Program-made: the position numbers and the translations under genes
From: an uncultured Maritimibacter sp.
GTDB taxonomy: Bacteria; Pseudomonadota; Alphaproteobacteria; Rhodobacterales; Rhodobacteraceae
DNA: 64,000 nt
Direction: 5' to 3'
NCBI GenBank assembly: GCA_913063035.1
Contig: CAJXYS010000004.1
Coordinates: 1-64,000 of the forward strand
Notes under the pieces: model-generated
Database searches by the model: none
What the model was told of the DNA's origin: nothing
The model's input: the letters and a program-made list of their open reading frames with translations, nothing else
Shown here: piece after piece, positions 19,264 through 28,946 of the stretch
How the letters are laid out: each line of letters opens with the position of its first letter
Position numbering within the stretch: the stretch's first letter is position 1

Positions 19264-19953
19264 TCAGACCCCCAGGTAGCGTTCGGTCAGGTCCGGCGTC
19301 AGCGCACCGGTCGCCCCGGTCCAGACATCCGCACCGCGTTCCAGGATCACCGCGCGGTCGGCCACGGCGGCGAGTTCCTTCATCGACTTGTCGACCAGCA
19401 GGATCGACAACGCCCCGCCCTTGAGCTGGCGCAGCGCCGCCCAGATTTCCTGGCGCACGACGGGGGCCAGCCCCTCGGTCGCCTCGTCGAGCAGCATCAG
19501 CCGCGGGTTCGTCATAAGCGCGCGCCCGATGGCCAGCATCTGCTGCTCCCCGCCCGACAGGGTGGCGGCCTTCTGGCCGCGCCGTTCGGCCAGGCGCGGG
19601 AACAGCGCGGTCACGCGGTCCATGTCCCAGGGACCGGGCCGCGCCGCGGCGGTCAGGTTCTCGGTCACGGTCAGGTTGGGAAAGCAGCGCCGCCCCTCGG
19701 GCACCAGCCCCAGCCCCATCCGCGCCGCCTTGTGCGAGGGCGTCCGCGCCAGGTCGGCACCGGCGAAGGCGATGCGTCCGGCGGTATGCGGCAGCATTCG
19801 GCAGACGGTGCGGATCGTGGTGGTCTTGCCCATGCCGTTGCGCCCCATCAGGGCCACGACCTCGCCCTCGGCCACGGACAGGCTGACGCCGAACAGCGCC
19901 TGCACATGGCCGTAATGGGCGGTGACGCCGTCCAGCTCGAGCAGCGCGGTCAT
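19264..19953 (-). CDS. Liv-type ABC importer ATPase (LivF family)
   Basis: ATPase of 229 residues for a branched-chain-amino-acid-type importer. Walker A GRNGMGKTTTIR, the signature LSGGEQQMLAIGRAL, Walker B LMLLDEATEGLAP and the LivF-typical LLVDKSMKELAAVADRA near the end are present. Lys replaces the usual Gln/Glu-His arrangement in LLVEQN, but such variants occur in the family. It overlaps the LivG-type gene by 4 nt (ATGA) and precedes the thioesterase gene by 1 nt. Confidence 0.9.
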   Translation of the reverse strand: MTALLELDGVTAHYGHVQALFGVSLSVAEGEVVALMGRNGMGKTTTIRTVCRMLPHTAGRIAFAGADLARTPSHKAARMGLGLVPEGRRCFPNLTVTENLTAAARPGPWDMDRVTALFPRLAERRGQKAATLSGGEQQMLAIGRALMTNPRLMLLDEATEGLAPVVRQEIWAALRQLKGGALSILLVDKSMKELAAVADRAVILERGADVWTGATGALTPDLTERYLGV

Positions 19954-20699
19954 GCGTCCTCTCCCAGATAGGCCGACTGCACGTCCGCGTTGGCACGGAT
20001 CTCGTCGACCGTGCCGGTCGCGATGATCCGCCCGTAGACCAGCACCGAGATCCGGTCGGCCAGCGCGAAGACCGCGTCCATGTCGTGTTCCACCAGCAGA
20101 ATCGGCGCCTCCTCGCGCAGATCGCTCAGGATGGCGGTCAGCTGCCGGGATCCCTCGGGGCCCATCCCCGCCATCGGCTCGTCCAGCAGGAAAGCCTGCG
20201 GGCGCAGCGCGAGCGCCATGGCAATCTCGAGCTTGCGGCGCTCCCCGTGGCTGAGATCGGCCGCCGGGACGGCCTCGCGCCCCTCCAGCCCGGCATGGGC
20301 GATGTGAAACCGCGCGGGATCGACCAGCGCGGCATCGCCGAGCGCGGGCCGCAGGAACCGGAAGCTTTCGCCGCTGGCCCCCTGCACGGCCAGCGCCACG
20401 TTCTGCAACACCGTGAATTCCGGCATCACCGAAGACACCTGGAAGCTGCGCGCCAGCCCGAGCCGCGCCCGCGCCGGTGCGTCGAGCGTGCCGATCTCCT
20501 GGCCCTCGAAGCGGATCGAGCCGGCGTCGTGGCGCAACTCGCCGACGATCTGCTTGATCAGCGTGGATTTTCCCGCCCCGTTCGGCCCGATCAGCGCATG
20601 GATCTCGCCCGGCACCAGGTCGAGAGAGACCGCGTCGGTCGCCTTGAGCGCCCCGAAGCTCTTGCTGAGGCCCCGGATCTGCAGGATCGGATCAGCCAT
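19950..20699 (-). CDS. Liv-type ABC importer ATPase (LivG family)
   Basis: ATPase of 249 residues that pairs with the LivF-type subunit. Walker A GPNGAGKSTLIKQ, the signature LSHGERRKLEIAMAL, Walker B AFLLDEPMAGMGPE and LLVEHDMDAVFALADRISVL are complete and of LivG type. The start overlaps the LivM-type stop by 8 nt. The GMGPEGS segment after Walker B is typical of aromatic-acid and amide importers as well as amino acid importers, so the substrate cannot be fixed. Confidence 0.9.
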   Translation of the reverse strand: MADPILQIRGLSKSFGALKATDAVSLDLVPGEIHALIGPNGAGKSTLIKQIVGELRHDAGSIRFEGQEIGTLDAPARARLGLARSFQVSSVMPEFTVLQNVALAVQGASGESFRFLRPALGDAALVDPARFHIAHAGLEGREAVPAADLSHGERRKLEIAMALALRPQAFLLDEPMAGMGPEGSRQLTAILSDLREEAPILLVEHDMDAVFALADRISVLVYGRIIATGTVDEIRANADVQSAYLGEDA

Positions 20700-21672
20700 C
20701 GCGCGCCTCCTTGGAGAGCACGCCGATCAACCCGCCGCGCGCGAAGAGCACCACGACCAGCAGCAACAGCCCCAGCAGCGCCTGCCAGTACTCGCTGACA
20801 CCCCCGAGAAGATGCTCGAGCAGGATGAAGAGCCCCGCCCCGGCGATGGGGCCGTAGAGCCGCCCCACCCCGCCCAGGATGACGAAGATCATGATCTCGC
20901 CGGACATGTGCCAGGACAGCATCTGCGGGCTGACGAAGCGGTTGAGATCGGCATAGAGCGCCCCCGCCAGGCCCGTGATCATGCCCGAGATGACGAAGGC
21001 CGTCAGGCGGATGCCGAAGGGCCGGATGCCCAGGCTCACCACCCGCTGCGCGTTCTGCCGCGCCCCCATCAGCGCCAGGCCGAACCGCGACCGGCGGATC
21101 GCCCAGGAAAGCGCCAGTGCCCCGGCCAGCAGGACCAGGCAGATCGCGAAGAACTGGATCGGGTCGAAGGTGTTGGCGCCCGGAAAGGTGTTGCGGACGT
21201 AGAAGGACAGCCCGTCCTCGCCGCCATAGGCCGGCCAGGAAATGGCGAAATAATAGAGCATCTGCGCAAAGGCGAGCGTGACCATGATGAAGTAGACGCC
21301 GCTCGTGCGCAGGCTGAGCGCGCCGATCAACGCCGCCGCCAGCCCCGCCACGAGCATCGCCACCGGCCAGATCGCCAGCATCTCGTTGGTGCCTTCGATG
21401 GTGAAGGGCAGCGTGGTCACCGGCATGGCGTTCGCCTCGTGCCAGGCCAGGATCCCGGCGACATAGCCGCCCAGCCCGAAAAAGGCGGCGTGGCCGAAGG
21501 ATATCAGCCCGCCGAGCCCGAGCGCCAGGTTCAGCCCGACGCCCGCCAGCGCGAAGATCGCCACCTTGGTGGCCAGCGTGATGACGAAGGGCTCGCCCGC
21601 GGCCAGCGCCCAGAGCGGCACAGCGACCAGGGCCGCCAGGAGCACGGCGTTGATCCAGCTTTCGCGCAGCAT
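20692..21672 (-). CDS. Liv-type ABC importer permease (LivM family)
   Basis: Inner-membrane permease of 326 residues with 8-10 hydrophobic segments. Family hallmarks are GLNLALGLGGLISFGHAAFF near residue 50 and GLAGALYADLNRFVSP with GGVGRLYGPIAGA in the C-terminal half. The frame stays open far upstream, but the ATG at 21672 is the real start because it overlaps the LivH-type stop as TGATG and begins the conserved sequence (MLRESWINAV). Confidence 0.9.
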   Translation of the reverse strand: MLRESWINAVLLAALVAVPLWALAAGEPFVITLATKVAIFALAGVGLNLALGLGGLISFGHAAFFGLGGYVAGILAWHEANAMPVTTLPFTIEGTNEMLAIWPVAMLVAGLAAALIGALSLRTSGVYFIMVTLAFAQMLYYFAISWPAYGGEDGLSFYVRNTFPGANTFDPIQFFAICLVLLAGALALSWAIRRSRFGLALMGARQNAQRVVSLGIRPFGIRLTAFVISGMITGLAGALYADLNRFVSPQMLSWHMSGEIMIFVILGGVGRLYGPIAGAGLFILLEHLLGGVSEYWQALLGLLLLVVVLFARGGLIGVLSKEARDG

Positions 21673-22592
21673 CAATGCGCCTCCCCGAAGAGCCCCTGCG
21701 GGCGGTAGATCAGCACGCCGGCCATCAGGATGTAGATCAGCATGGAGGCCAGCGCCGAACCGATGGCGGTGGCGTCGGAGGCGTCCATCACCGTGCCGAA
21801 GGCGACCGGCAGAAGCACCTTGCCCAGCGTGTCTGTCATCCCGACGAGCAGCGCGCCCACCAGCGCGCCCTTGATCGAGCCGATGCCCCCGATCACGATC
21901 ACCACGAAGGCCAGGATCAGCACCGGCTCGCCCATGCCGACCTGGACCGACTGGATGGTGCCGACCAGCGCTCCCGCCAGCCCCGCCAACGCCGCGCCGA
22001 GCGCGAAGACCACCGTGTAGAGCTTGCGGATATCGACGCCGAGCGCGGCGATCATCTCGCGGTCCGACTCGCCCGCGCGGATCCGCACGCCCAGCCGCGT
22101 GCGGCCGATCAGCCAGAAGAGCCCGGCGGCCACGGCGAAGCCCGCGACGATGATGGCCAGGCGGTAAAGCGAATACTCTATCCCGCCCGGCAGGGTGACC
22201 GCGCCCGACAGGACCTCGGGCACCGAGAGATAGAGCGGGAAAGATCCGAAAAGCCAGCGCGTGCCCTCCGAAAAGACCAGGATCAGCGCGAAGGTGGCCA
22301 GCACCTGGTCGAGATGGTCGCGGTCGTAGAGCCGCCGGATCACGGCGACCTCGACCAGCGCGCCGGCGGCCGCCGCGGCGGCGAGGCTCGCCGCCAGCCC
22401 CAGCCAGAACGAGCCCGTCGCCGCCGCGACGCCGGCACAGGCGAAGGCGCCCACCATGTAGAGCGAGCCATGCGCGAGATTGATCAGCCCCATGACCCCG
22501 AAGACCAGCGTCAGCCCGGCCGCCATGAGAAAGAGCATCACCCCGTATTGCAGGCCGTTCAGGACCTGCTCGATCAAGAGCATCACCGACAT
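21672..22592 (-). CDS. Liv-type ABC importer permease (LivH family)
   Basis: Inner-membrane permease of 306 residues with about eight hydrophobic segments. The family signature LNGLQYGVMLFLMAAGLTLVFGVMGLINLAHG covers residues 10-41, and GIGSIKGALVGALLVGM near residue 230 is the conserved Liv permease loop. It forms the channel with the LivM-type subunit. A GGGGA ribosome site precedes the ATG, right after the stem-loop that separates it from the binding-protein gene. Confidence 0.9.
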   Translation of the reverse strand: MSVMLLIEQVLNGLQYGVMLFLMAAGLTLVFGVMGLINLAHGSLYMVGAFACAGVAAATGSFWLGLAASLAAAAAAGALVEVAVIRRLYDRDHLDQVLATFALILVFSEGTRWLFGSFPLYLSVPEVLSGAVTLPGGIEYSLYRLAIIVAGFAVAAGLFWLIGRTRLGVRIRAGESDREMIAALGVDIRKLYTVVFALGAALAGLAGALVGTIQSVQVGMGEPVLILAFVVIVIGGIGSIKGALVGALLVGMTDTLGKVLLPVAFGTVMDASDATAIGSALASMLIYILMAGVLIYRPQGLFGEAH

Positions 22593-22612
22593 GGAAGACG
22601 TCCCCGCGTCGC

Positions 22613-22635
22613 GGCGGGGGCACGCGGCCCCCGCC
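22613..22635 (-). promoter_or_regulatory. Stem-loop between the binding-protein gene and the LivH-type permease gene
   Basis: A perfect 9-bp inverted repeat: arms GGCGGGGGC (22613-22621) and GCCCCCGCC (22627-22635), loop of 5 nt. It lies 11 nt past the binding-protein stop and 21 nt before the permease start on the minus-strand transcript. No U-run follows. Its position matches the aglE-aglF stem-loop, suggesting 3' protection of the binding-protein mRNA or partial termination. Confidence 0.72.
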
Positions 22636-22645
22636 CCGGTTCAGA

Positions 22646-23785
22646 TTACATGTTGCACTCTGCGGCGTAGGCGTCGCCGCGATCCTCGAGCGCGACCCCG
22701 ACGATCTTGTTGGTGAAGACGTCGCCTTCCTGGATGACCTCGCGGACATAGATGTCCTGGATCGGGTGATGGTTGGTGTTGAAGGCGAAATCACCGCGGG
22801 TCGAGGCGAAATCGGCCTCCTTAAGGGCGGCGCGGAAGGCGTCCTGGTCCGCCACGTCGGCCTTTTCCATCGCCGAAAGCAGCAGGTTCGCCGTGTCGTA
22901 ACCCTGGCTGGCATAGAGCGAGGGCAGCCGGCCGTATTCCTCCTGGAAGGCGTCGACGAAGGTTCGGTTGGCTGCGTTGTCCAGATCCTTGGACCACTGC
23001 GAGGTGTTCTTGACGCCGAGCGCGGCCGCGCCCACGGCCTGCAGGATGCCCTGGTCGAAGCTGAAGGCCGGCCCGACCAGCGGGATGTCGACGCCGGACT
23101 CGGCATATTGCTTCATGAAGGCGATGCCCATGCCGCCCGGCAGGAAGAAGAACACGCTGTCGGCCCCGCTCGCGCGGATCTGCGCGATCTCCGAGGCATA
23201 GTCGCTCTGGCCGAGCTTGGTGTAGACCTCGCCGGCGAGATCGCCCTCGTAGAAGCGCTTGTAACCGGCCAGCGCGTCCTGGCCGGCCGGGTAGTTCGGC
23301 GCCATGATGAAGCTGTTGGAGAAACCCGCGTCGTTGGCATAGGCGCCCGCGGCCTCGTGCAGGTTGTCGTTCTGCCAGGCCACGTTGAAATAGTTCTCGT
23401 GGCAGCGTGCCCCGGCCAGCGCCGAGGGCCCGGCATTGGGCGAGAGGTAGAACTTGCCCTGCGCGGTCGCCGCCGGCACCACGGCCATGGCGAGGTTTGA
23501 CCAGATGATGCCGGTCAGGACGTCCACCTGTTCGGACTGGATCATCTTGTCGGCCAACTGCACCGCCACGTCGGGCTTGCGCTGGTCGTCCTCGACGATC
23601 AGCTCGACACCGTCGGTCCCGGCCAGCTTCAGCGCCAGCTGGAAACCGTCGCGCACGTCGATGCCGAGGCCCGCGCCCCCGCCCGACAGCGTGGTGATCA
23701 TGCCGACCTTGACGTCCTCGGCCTGGGCCGGAACGGCCAGGGCCAGGGCGGTCATCGCCGCGGCGGTCGATTTCAATAGGTTCAT
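22646..23785 (-). CDS. Periplasmic amide/amino acid/aromatic-acid-binding protein (Liv-type SBP)
   Basis: Periplasmic-binding-protein type 1 of 379 residues. A Sec signal peptide (MNLLKSTAAAMTALALAVPAQA, cleavage at about residue 22) is followed by VKVGMITTLSGGGAGLGIDVRDGF, the opening of the LivK-like (Peripla_BP_6) fold, and later HENYFNVAWQNDN. It is the first gene of the seven-gene importer operon ending in ridA. Members of this family bind branched-chain amino acids, amides, urea or aromatic acids. Its position beside the kynurenine/anthranilate genes makes an aromatic amino acid or aromatic acid a reasonable guess only. Confidence 0.88.
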   Translation of the reverse strand: MNLLKSTAAAMTALALAVPAQAEDVKVGMITTLSGGGAGLGIDVRDGFQLALKLAGTDGVELIVEDDQRKPDVAVQLADKMIQSEQVDVLTGIIWSNLAMAVVPAATAQGKFYLSPNAGPSALAGARCHENYFNVAWQNDNLHEAAGAYANDAGFSNSFIMAPNYPAGQDALAGYKRFYEGDLAGEVYTKLGQSDYASEIAQIRASGADSVFFFLPGGMGIAFMKQYAESGVDIPLVGPAFSFDQGILQAVGAAALGVKNTSQWSKDLDNAANRTFVDAFQEEYGRLPSLYASQGYDTANLLLSAMEKADVADQDAFRAALKEADFASTRGDFAFNTNHHPIQDIYVREVIQEGDVFTNKIVGVALEDRGDAYAAECNM

Positions 23786-23833
23786 TTTTTCGCTCCCTGT
23801 TGTCGTCTCGTCGTTCTTGCCCTTACGGGCGGC

Positions 23834-23855
23834 GCGGGCCGGCCGGGCGGCCCGC
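23834..23855. other. GC-rich inverted repeat upstream of the importer operon
   Basis: Perfect 7-bp arms GCGGGCC (23834-23840) and GGCCCGC (23849-23855) with an 8-nt loop, about 50 nt upstream of the binding-protein start, in the 246-nt gap after kynA. It could be a leader hairpin of the importer operon or chance structure in GC-rich DNA. Nothing else coding is seen in this gap. Confidence 0.4.
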
Positions 23856-23959
23856 CTCCGGCTCTAGAGTTGCGCGGGTGGCGCCGGAAAGTCCACCGCG
23901 CGATGACCGGGGTCCGGTCCGATCCCGCCCGCGAAACCGCGGCCGATCGGCCCCGCGTC

Positions 23960-23982
23960 GCGCGCCGGATTATCCGGTGCGC
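23960..23982. terminator. Long inverted repeat after kynA (candidate terminator or operator)
   Basis: Eleven-base arms at 23960-23970 and 23972-23982 with one mismatch (23964/23978) around a single central T; the inner part is CCGGATTATCCGG. It lies about 50 nt past the kynA stop on the minus-strand transcript. There is no U-run after it, so a factor-independent terminator is not certain, and the symmetry would also suit a dimeric regulator. Confidence 0.45.
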
Positions 23983-24031
23983 CTGCCTTCAAGGTCTTTC
24001 CCATTCTTTTCCATATGCTTGCCAGACTTCC

Positions 24032-24871
24032 TTAAAGCTGTGTCCGCAGATGCCAGAGCTCGGGAAACAGTTCCACCTCCAGCATGCGCTTCAGGTAGCT
24101 GACGCCCCCGGTCCCGCCGGTCCCCCGCTTGAAGCCGATCACGCGCTCGACCGCGGTGACATGGTTGAAGCGCCAGCGGCGGAAATAGTCCTCGAAATCC
24201 ACCAGCTTCTCGGCCAGTTCGTACAGCGTCCAGTGAGCCTCCGGCGCGCGATAGACCGCGGCCCAGGCGGCCTCGACGCCCTGGTCCGCCCGGTAGGGCT
24301 GCGCGACGTCGCGCGCCAGTACCACCCCGGGAACCGCGATGCCCCCGCGCGACAGGCAGGCCAGAGCCGCGTCGTAGAGGCTCGGGCGGGCCAGTTCGGC
24401 GGTCAGCATGTCGTGGATATCCGCGCGATGGGCGTGCGGGCGCAGCATCGCCGGGTTCCGGTTGCCCACGGTGAACTCGATCAGCCGGTATTGCCAGGAC
24501 TGGAAGCCCGAGGACTGCCCGAGGCTCTCGCGGAACTCGGTATACTCGCTCGGGGTCATGGTGCGCAGCACGTCCCAGGCGCTGTTCAGCTGCTCGAAGA
24601 TGCGCGCCACCCGCGACAGCATCTTGAAGGCCGGGCGCAGATCGTCGGCCGCGATCGCGGCGCGCGCGGCGCCCAGCTCGTGCAGCGCCAGGCGCATCCA
24701 CAGTTCCGAGGTCTGGTGCTGGACGATGAACAGCATCTCGTCATGCGCGTCCGACAGCGGCGCCTGCGCCGTCAGCACCCGGTCGAGCTGCAGGTAGTCG
24801 CCATAGGACATGCGCCCGTCGAAGGCCATCTCGGCGCCCTCGCGGGCTGGATCGTAGGGCGTGCCGCTCAT
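24032..24871 (-). CDS. kynA: Tryptophan 2,3-dioxygenase
   Basis: Heme enzyme of 279 residues that opens the indole ring of L-tryptophan to N-formylkynurenine, the first step of the kynurenine pathway. Family marks are [28 protein letters not shown] with the distal His near residue 53, [14 protein letters not shown], and the C-terminal [12 protein letters not shown] (axial-His region) followed by [14 protein letters not shown]. The ATG at 24871 overlaps the kynU stop as ATGA. It is the last gene of an operon running from the 2-aminobenzoyl-CoA monooxygenase/reductase gene. Confidence 0.95.
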   Translation of the reverse strand: MSGTPYDPAREGAEMAFDGRMSYGDYLQLDRVLTAQAPLSDAHDEMLFIVQHQTSELWMRLALHELGAARAAIAADDLRPAFKMLSRVARIFEQLNSAWDVLRTMTPSEYTEFRESLGQSSGFQSWQYRLIEFTVGNRNPAMLRPHAHRADIHDMLTAELARPSLYDAALACLSRGGIAVPGVVLARDVAQPYRADQGVEAAWAAVYRAPEAHWTLYELAEKLVDFEDYFRRWRFNHVTAVERVIGFKRGTGGTGGVSYLKRMLEVELFPELWHLRTQL

Positions 24872-26061
24872 GTCACCGCGCTCCGCCGGTGATAGGCGGG
24901 CCTGTCCCAGGCGCCGGTCGCCATGATCCGGGCGAGGATCTCCACCGCGCGGTCCACGTCGGTCGCGTCGATATAGAGCGGCGTGAAGCCGAAACGCATG
25001 ATGTCGGGCGCGCGGAAATCGCCGATGACGCCCGCGGCGATCAGCGCCTGCATCGCGGCATAGCCATGTGCGAAGCGAAAGCTCACCTGGCTGCCGCGCG
25101 CCGCCGCGTCCCGCGGGCTGGCCAGCGCCAGCTGCGGGCAGGTCGCCTCCACCCCGGCGATGAAGCGCTCGCACAGCGCCACCGACCGCGCCCGCAGGTC
25201 GTCGAGATCCACCGCGTCCCAGACCTTCAGCGCCTCTTCCAGCACGCTCATCTGGATCACGGGCGGCGTGCCGACCCGCATCCGCGCGACCCCGCGGGCC
25301 GGCCGGTAGGACGGGTCGAAGGCAAAGGGCGCCTCGTGGCCCAGCCAGCCCGACAGCGCCGGGCGCGCGGTGGCGGCGTGGTCGGGACGGACATAGATGA
25401 AGGCCGGCGCGCCCGGCCCGCCGTTGAGATACTTGTAGGTGCAGCCGGTGGCGAAATCCGCCCCCGTGCCCTTCAGGTCGACCGGCAGCGCGCCCGCGGA
25501 ATGCGCCAGGTCCCAGAGCGCCAGCGCCCCGGCCGCATGCGCGGTCTCGGTGATCGCGGCCATGTCGTGCATCCGCCCGGTGCGGTAGTCGACATGGGTC
25601 AGCATGACGGCCGCGACCTCCTCGGTGATATGCGCGGCGACGTCGTCGGGCGCCACGACGCGCAGTTCGTAATCGGCGCCCAGCGTCTCCAGCAGCCCCT
25701 CGGCCATGTAGAGATCGGTCGGGAAATTGCCGCTGTCCGAGAGCACCACGCGGCGGTCCGGCCGCATCTCCAGCGCGCTCGCCAGCGCCTGGTAGACCTT
25801 GATCGACAGCGTGTCGCCCATCACCACCGTGCCCGGATCGGCCCCGATGAGCCGCGCCACCCGGTCGCCCACCCGCGCCGGCTGGTCCATCCAGCCCGCC
25901 TTGTTCCACGCGGTGATCAGCATCTCGCCCCATTCCGCGGCGATCACCTCCTGCGCGCGTTCGGCCGCGCCCAGGGGCAGCGGGCCGAGCGAGTTGCCGT
26001 CCAGGTAGATCACTCCCTCGGGCAGGTGGAACCGCGCCTTGGTGGCCGCGAAATCGGTCAT
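24868..26061 (-). CDS. kynU: Kynureninase
   Basis: PLP enzyme of 397 residues that cleaves kynurenine to anthranilate and alanine. It opens with [12 protein letters not shown], carries [30 protein letters not shown] and [16 protein letters not shown], and has the Schiff-base Lys at about residue 210 in [16 protein letters not shown]. The start at 26061 overlaps the CoA-ligase stop as ATGA. It sits between the ligase gene and kynA, so its anthranilate product is presumably activated at once rather than dioxygenated. Confidence 0.95.
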   Translation of the reverse strand: MTDFAATKARFHLPEGVIYLDGNSLGPLPLGAAERAQEVIAAEWGEMLITAWNKAGWMDQPARVGDRVARLIGADPGTVVMGDTLSIKVYQALASALEMRPDRRVVLSDSGNFPTDLYMAEGLLETLGADYELRVVAPDDVAAHITEEVAAVMLTHVDYRTGRMHDMAAITETAHAAGALALWDLAHSAGALPVDLKGTGADFATGCTYKYLNGGPGAPAFIYVRPDHAATARPALSGWLGHEAPFAFDPSYRPARGVARMRVGTPPVIQMSVLEEALKVWDAVDLDDLRARSVALCERFIAGVEATCPQLALASPRDAAARGSQVSFRFAHGYAAMQALIAAGVIGDFRAPDIMRFGFTPLYIDATDVDRAVEILARIMATGAWDRPAYHRRSAVT

Positions 26062-27680
26062 GCGTCGTCCTCTCTCAGCCGGAACCGCTGGATCTTGCCG
26101 GTCTGCGTCTTGGGCAAAGCCGCTGCGAAGACGATCCGGCGGGGGTATTTGTAGGGCGCGATGGTGGCTTTCACATGCTCCTGCAGGCGCAGCACCGTCG
26201 CCGCGTCCGGCGCGACGCCCTCGGACAGCACGACATGGGCCTCGACGATCTGCCCGCGGTCCGGATCGGGCGCGCCCACGACGGCGCATTCCAGAACCGC
26301 CTCGTGTGCCAGCAGCGCCGCCTCCACCTCGGGGCCGGCGATGTTGTACCCCGAGCTCTGGATCATGTCGTCGTTCCGCGCGGCGAAGTGGAAATAGCCC
26401 TCCGCGTCCTGGCGGAAGGAATCGCCGGTTATGTTCCAGCCGTCCCGCACGTAGTGACGCTGGCGGGGATCGGCGAGGTAGCGGCACCCGGTCGGCCCGC
26501 GCACCGCCAGCCGGCCGACCTCGCCGCGCGGCAGTTCCGCCATTTGGTCGTCCACGATCTTCGCCTCGTAGCCGGTCACCGGTCTGCCGGTGCAGGCCGG
26601 GTGGCTGTCGCCGAACCGGTTCGAGATGAAGATATGCAGCATCTCCGTCGCCCCGATCCCGTCGAGCATCGGCTTGCCGGTCTTCTCCATCCACTCCTCG
26701 TAGACCGGCGCCGGCAGCGTCTCGCCGGCCGAGACCGCGGCGCGCAGGCTCGAGAGATCCGCGCCCTCCTCCATCGCCTTCAGCATCACCCGGTAGGCCG
26801 TCGGCGCGGTGAAGCAGACCGTGGCGCCGTGCTCCTCGATGATCTCGATCAGGTTCGGCGGCGAGGCGTTCTCCAAGAGCGCGGCCGACGCGCCGAAGCG
26901 CAGCGGGAAGACGGCCAGCCCGCCCAGGCCGAAGGTGAAGGCCAGCGGCGGCGAGCCCACGAACACGTCCTCCGGCGTGACGCCGAGAACCTCCTTGGCA
27001 TAACCGTCCGCGATGATCAGGATGTCGCGGTGGAAATGCATCGTCGCCTTGGGCGCGCCCGTCGTCCCGCTGGTGAAGCCCAGCAGCGCCACGTCGTCGC
27101 GCCCGGTTTCGACCGCGTCGAAGGTCACCGGCTTGGCGAGCGCGGCACGGTCCAGCTCGGCATCGTGGTTCGCGGTGCCGTCGAAGCCCACGACCTGCTC
27201 GAGAAACCGACTCGCCTTGGCGCAGGCCACCATGTCCTCCATCAGGCGCGTGTCACAAAGCGCCAGCCCGATCTCGGCCTTGTCGACGATCTGGCCCAGC
27301 TCACCGGCCCTGAGCAGCGGCATCGTGTTCACCACCACCGCGCCGGCCTTCGTCGCGGCGAGCCATGCCGCGACCATCGCGGGGTTGTTCGCCGATCGGA
27401 TCAGAACGCGATTCCCGGGCCTTACGCCATAATCCTCAACCAGGACATGGGCGATGCGGCTGGTCCAGTCGGCCAGTTCCTTGTAGGTCCGCCGCCGCCC
27501 GTTGCCGATCAGCGCCGTGCGGTCGCCGAACCCCTTTTCCACCATGCGGTCGGTCAGTTCCACCGCCGCGTTCAGGCGCTCGGGATAGTCGAACCCGTCC
27601 AACAGCAGGTCCGGCCAGTCCGCCATCGGCGGCAGGTTGTCCCGCGCGAAGCTGTCCAGATGCGCGCTCGGCCCCAGCAT
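26058..27680 (-). CDS. 2-aminobenzoate-CoA ligase (benzoate-CoA ligase family)
   Basis: Acyl/aryl-CoA synthetase of 540 residues predicted to activate anthranilate with ATP and CoA. The AMP-binding motif [20 protein letters not shown], the A5 segment [12 protein letters not shown], the hinge [18 protein letters not shown] and the catalytic Lys in [13 protein letters not shown] are intact. GATEMLHIF places it in the benzoate/2-aminobenzoate ligase group rather than the acetate group. The true start is the ATG at 27680, 1 nt after the acyl-CoA dehydrogenase stop. Anthranilate as substrate follows from the adjacent kynU and the monooxygenase/reductase gene. Confidence 0.85.
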   Translation of the reverse strand: MLGPSAHLDSFARDNLPPMADWPDLLLDGFDYPERLNAAVELTDRMVEKGFGDRTALIGNGRRRTYKELADWTSRIAHVLVEDYGVRPGNRVLIRSANNPAMVAAWLAATKAGAVVVNTMPLLRAGELGQIVDKAEIGLALCDTRLMEDMVACAKASRFLEQVVGFDGTANHDAELDRAALAKPVTFDAVETGRDDVALLGFTSGTTGAPKATMHFHRDILIIADGYAKEVLGVTPEDVFVGSPPLAFTFGLGGLAVFPLRFGASAALLENASPPNLIEIIEEHGATVCFTAPTAYRVMLKAMEEGADLSSLRAAVSAGETLPAPVYEEWMEKTGKPMLDGIGATEMLHIFISNRFGDSHPACTGRPVTGYEAKIVDDQMAELPRGEVGRLAVRGPTGCRYLADPRQRHYVRDGWNITGDSFRQDAEGYFHFAARNDDMIQSSGYNIAGPEVEAALLAHEAVLECAVVGAPDPDRGQIVEAHVVLSEGVAPDAATVLRLQEHVKATIAPYKYPRRIVFAAALPKTQTGKIQRFRLREDDA

Positions 27681-27681
27681 G

Positions 27682-28848
27682 TCAGGTGCCTCCCTTTCCC
27701 TCCGCCAGGGCCTGCCTGGCGATGATGACTTTCTGCACGTCCGACGCCCCCTCGTAGATCCGGAGCGCCCGGATCTCGCGGTAGAGCCGTTCCACCACAT
27801 GCCCGCGCCGCACCCCGTCGCCGCCATGGATCTGGACCGCCGCGTCGATCACCCGCTGCGCGGCCTCGGTGGCGTAAAGCTTCGCCATCGCCGCCTCGCG
27901 GCTCACCCGCGCCGCGCCCATGTCCTTGGTCCAGGCCGCCCGGTAGACGAGCAGCGCCGCCGCATCGACCTCGAGCGCCATGTCGGCGAGATGGCCCTGA
28001 ACCATCTGCAGCTCGAACAACGGCGCGCCGAAAAGCTCGCGCGCCGAAGCCCTTGAGAGCGCCTCCTCAAGCGCCCGCCGCGCGAAGCCGAGCGCCGCCG
28101 CTCCCACCGTGGCACGGAAGACGTCGAGCACCGACATCGCGATCCGGAACCCGTCCCCGGGCGCGCCGATCAGCGCCGCCGCCGGCACCCGGCAGCCATC
28201 GAAGCGCAGCCGTCCCAGCGGGTGCGGCGCCACGGTCTCCAGGCGCTCGGCCACCTCGAGCCCCGGCGTGTCCGCCGGAACCAGGAAGGCCGAGAGCCCC
28301 CTGGCGCCCGGGGCTTCGCCGGTGCGGGCGAAAACGGTGTAAAGATCGGCGATACCACCGTTGGAAATCCACGTCTTTTCACCGTCGAGCACGTAGCCCT
28401 CGCCGTCGCGTGCGGCGCGCGTCGCGATATGCGCCACGTCGGAGCCCGATTGCGGTTCGGTCAGCGCAAAGGCCGCAATCGCGCGCCCGGCCCGCGTCTC
28501 CGCCAGCCGGGACCTCTGCGCCGGGCTTCCGAACAACGACACCGCCCCCATGCCCAGCCCCTGCATGGCAAAGGCGAAATCGGCCAGCCCGTCATGGCGC
28601 GCCAGCGTCTCCCGGATCAGGCAGAGCGTGCGGACGTCGAGCGGCGTCTCCGGCGCGGCCGGATCGATCGCGGAATGCGCCAGCCAGCCCTCGGCGCCGA
28701 GGCGCGCCACGAGATCGCGGCAGGTCGCGTCCACGTCGCCGTGGTCGAGCCCCGACAGCGCCGGCCCCGCCCAGGCGTCCAGCGCTTCCGCCAGCGCGCG
28801 GTGACGCGGCGCGAAAAAGGGCCAGCCCAGAAAGCTCCGGTCCGCCAT
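27682..28848 (-). CDS. Acyl-CoA dehydrogenase family protein
   Basis: FAD enzyme of 388 residues. It has [15 protein letters not shown] and [17 protein letters not shown] for flavin and substrate binding, [16 protein letters not shown] in the helical domain, [33 protein letters not shown] at the C-terminus, with the catalytic-base Glu in IYEGAS. The ATG at 28848 is preferred over an upstream frame extension. In this operon it would oxidise an alicyclic or ring-opened CoA intermediate downstream of 2-aminobenzoyl-CoA reduction; the exact substrate is unknown. Confidence 0.88.
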   Translation of the reverse strand: MADRSFLGWPFFAPRHRALAEALDAWAGPALSGLDHGDVDATCRDLVARLGAEGWLAHSAIDPAAPETPLDVRTLCLIRETLARHDGLADFAFAMQGLGMGAVSLFGSPAQRSRLAETRAGRAIAAFALTEPQSGSDVAHIATRAARDGEGYVLDGEKTWISNGGIADLYTVFARTGEAPGARGLSAFLVPADTPGLEVAERLETVAPHPLGRLRFDGCRVPAAALIGAPGDGFRIAMSVLDVFRATVGAAALGFARRALEEALSRASARELFGAPLFELQMVQGHLADMALEVDAAALLVYRAAWTKDMGAARVSREAAMAKLYATEAAQRVIDAAVQIHGGDGVRRGHVVERLYREIRALRIYEGASDVQKVIIARQALAEGKGGT

Positions 28849-28946
28849 GTCACGCGCCTCCCTGCATCCAAGTGGCCCAAATATCCCCGCCGGAGGCACC
28901 CGCCGCCACCAGCGGCGCCGCCGCCCGATATGGCCGCAGCGTCATC

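Noticed and set aside
21673..23106. Upstream extension of the LivM-type frame into the LivH-type and binding-protein genes
   Set aside because: The extension overprints two clear genes; the TGATG junction at 21670-21674 marks the real start.
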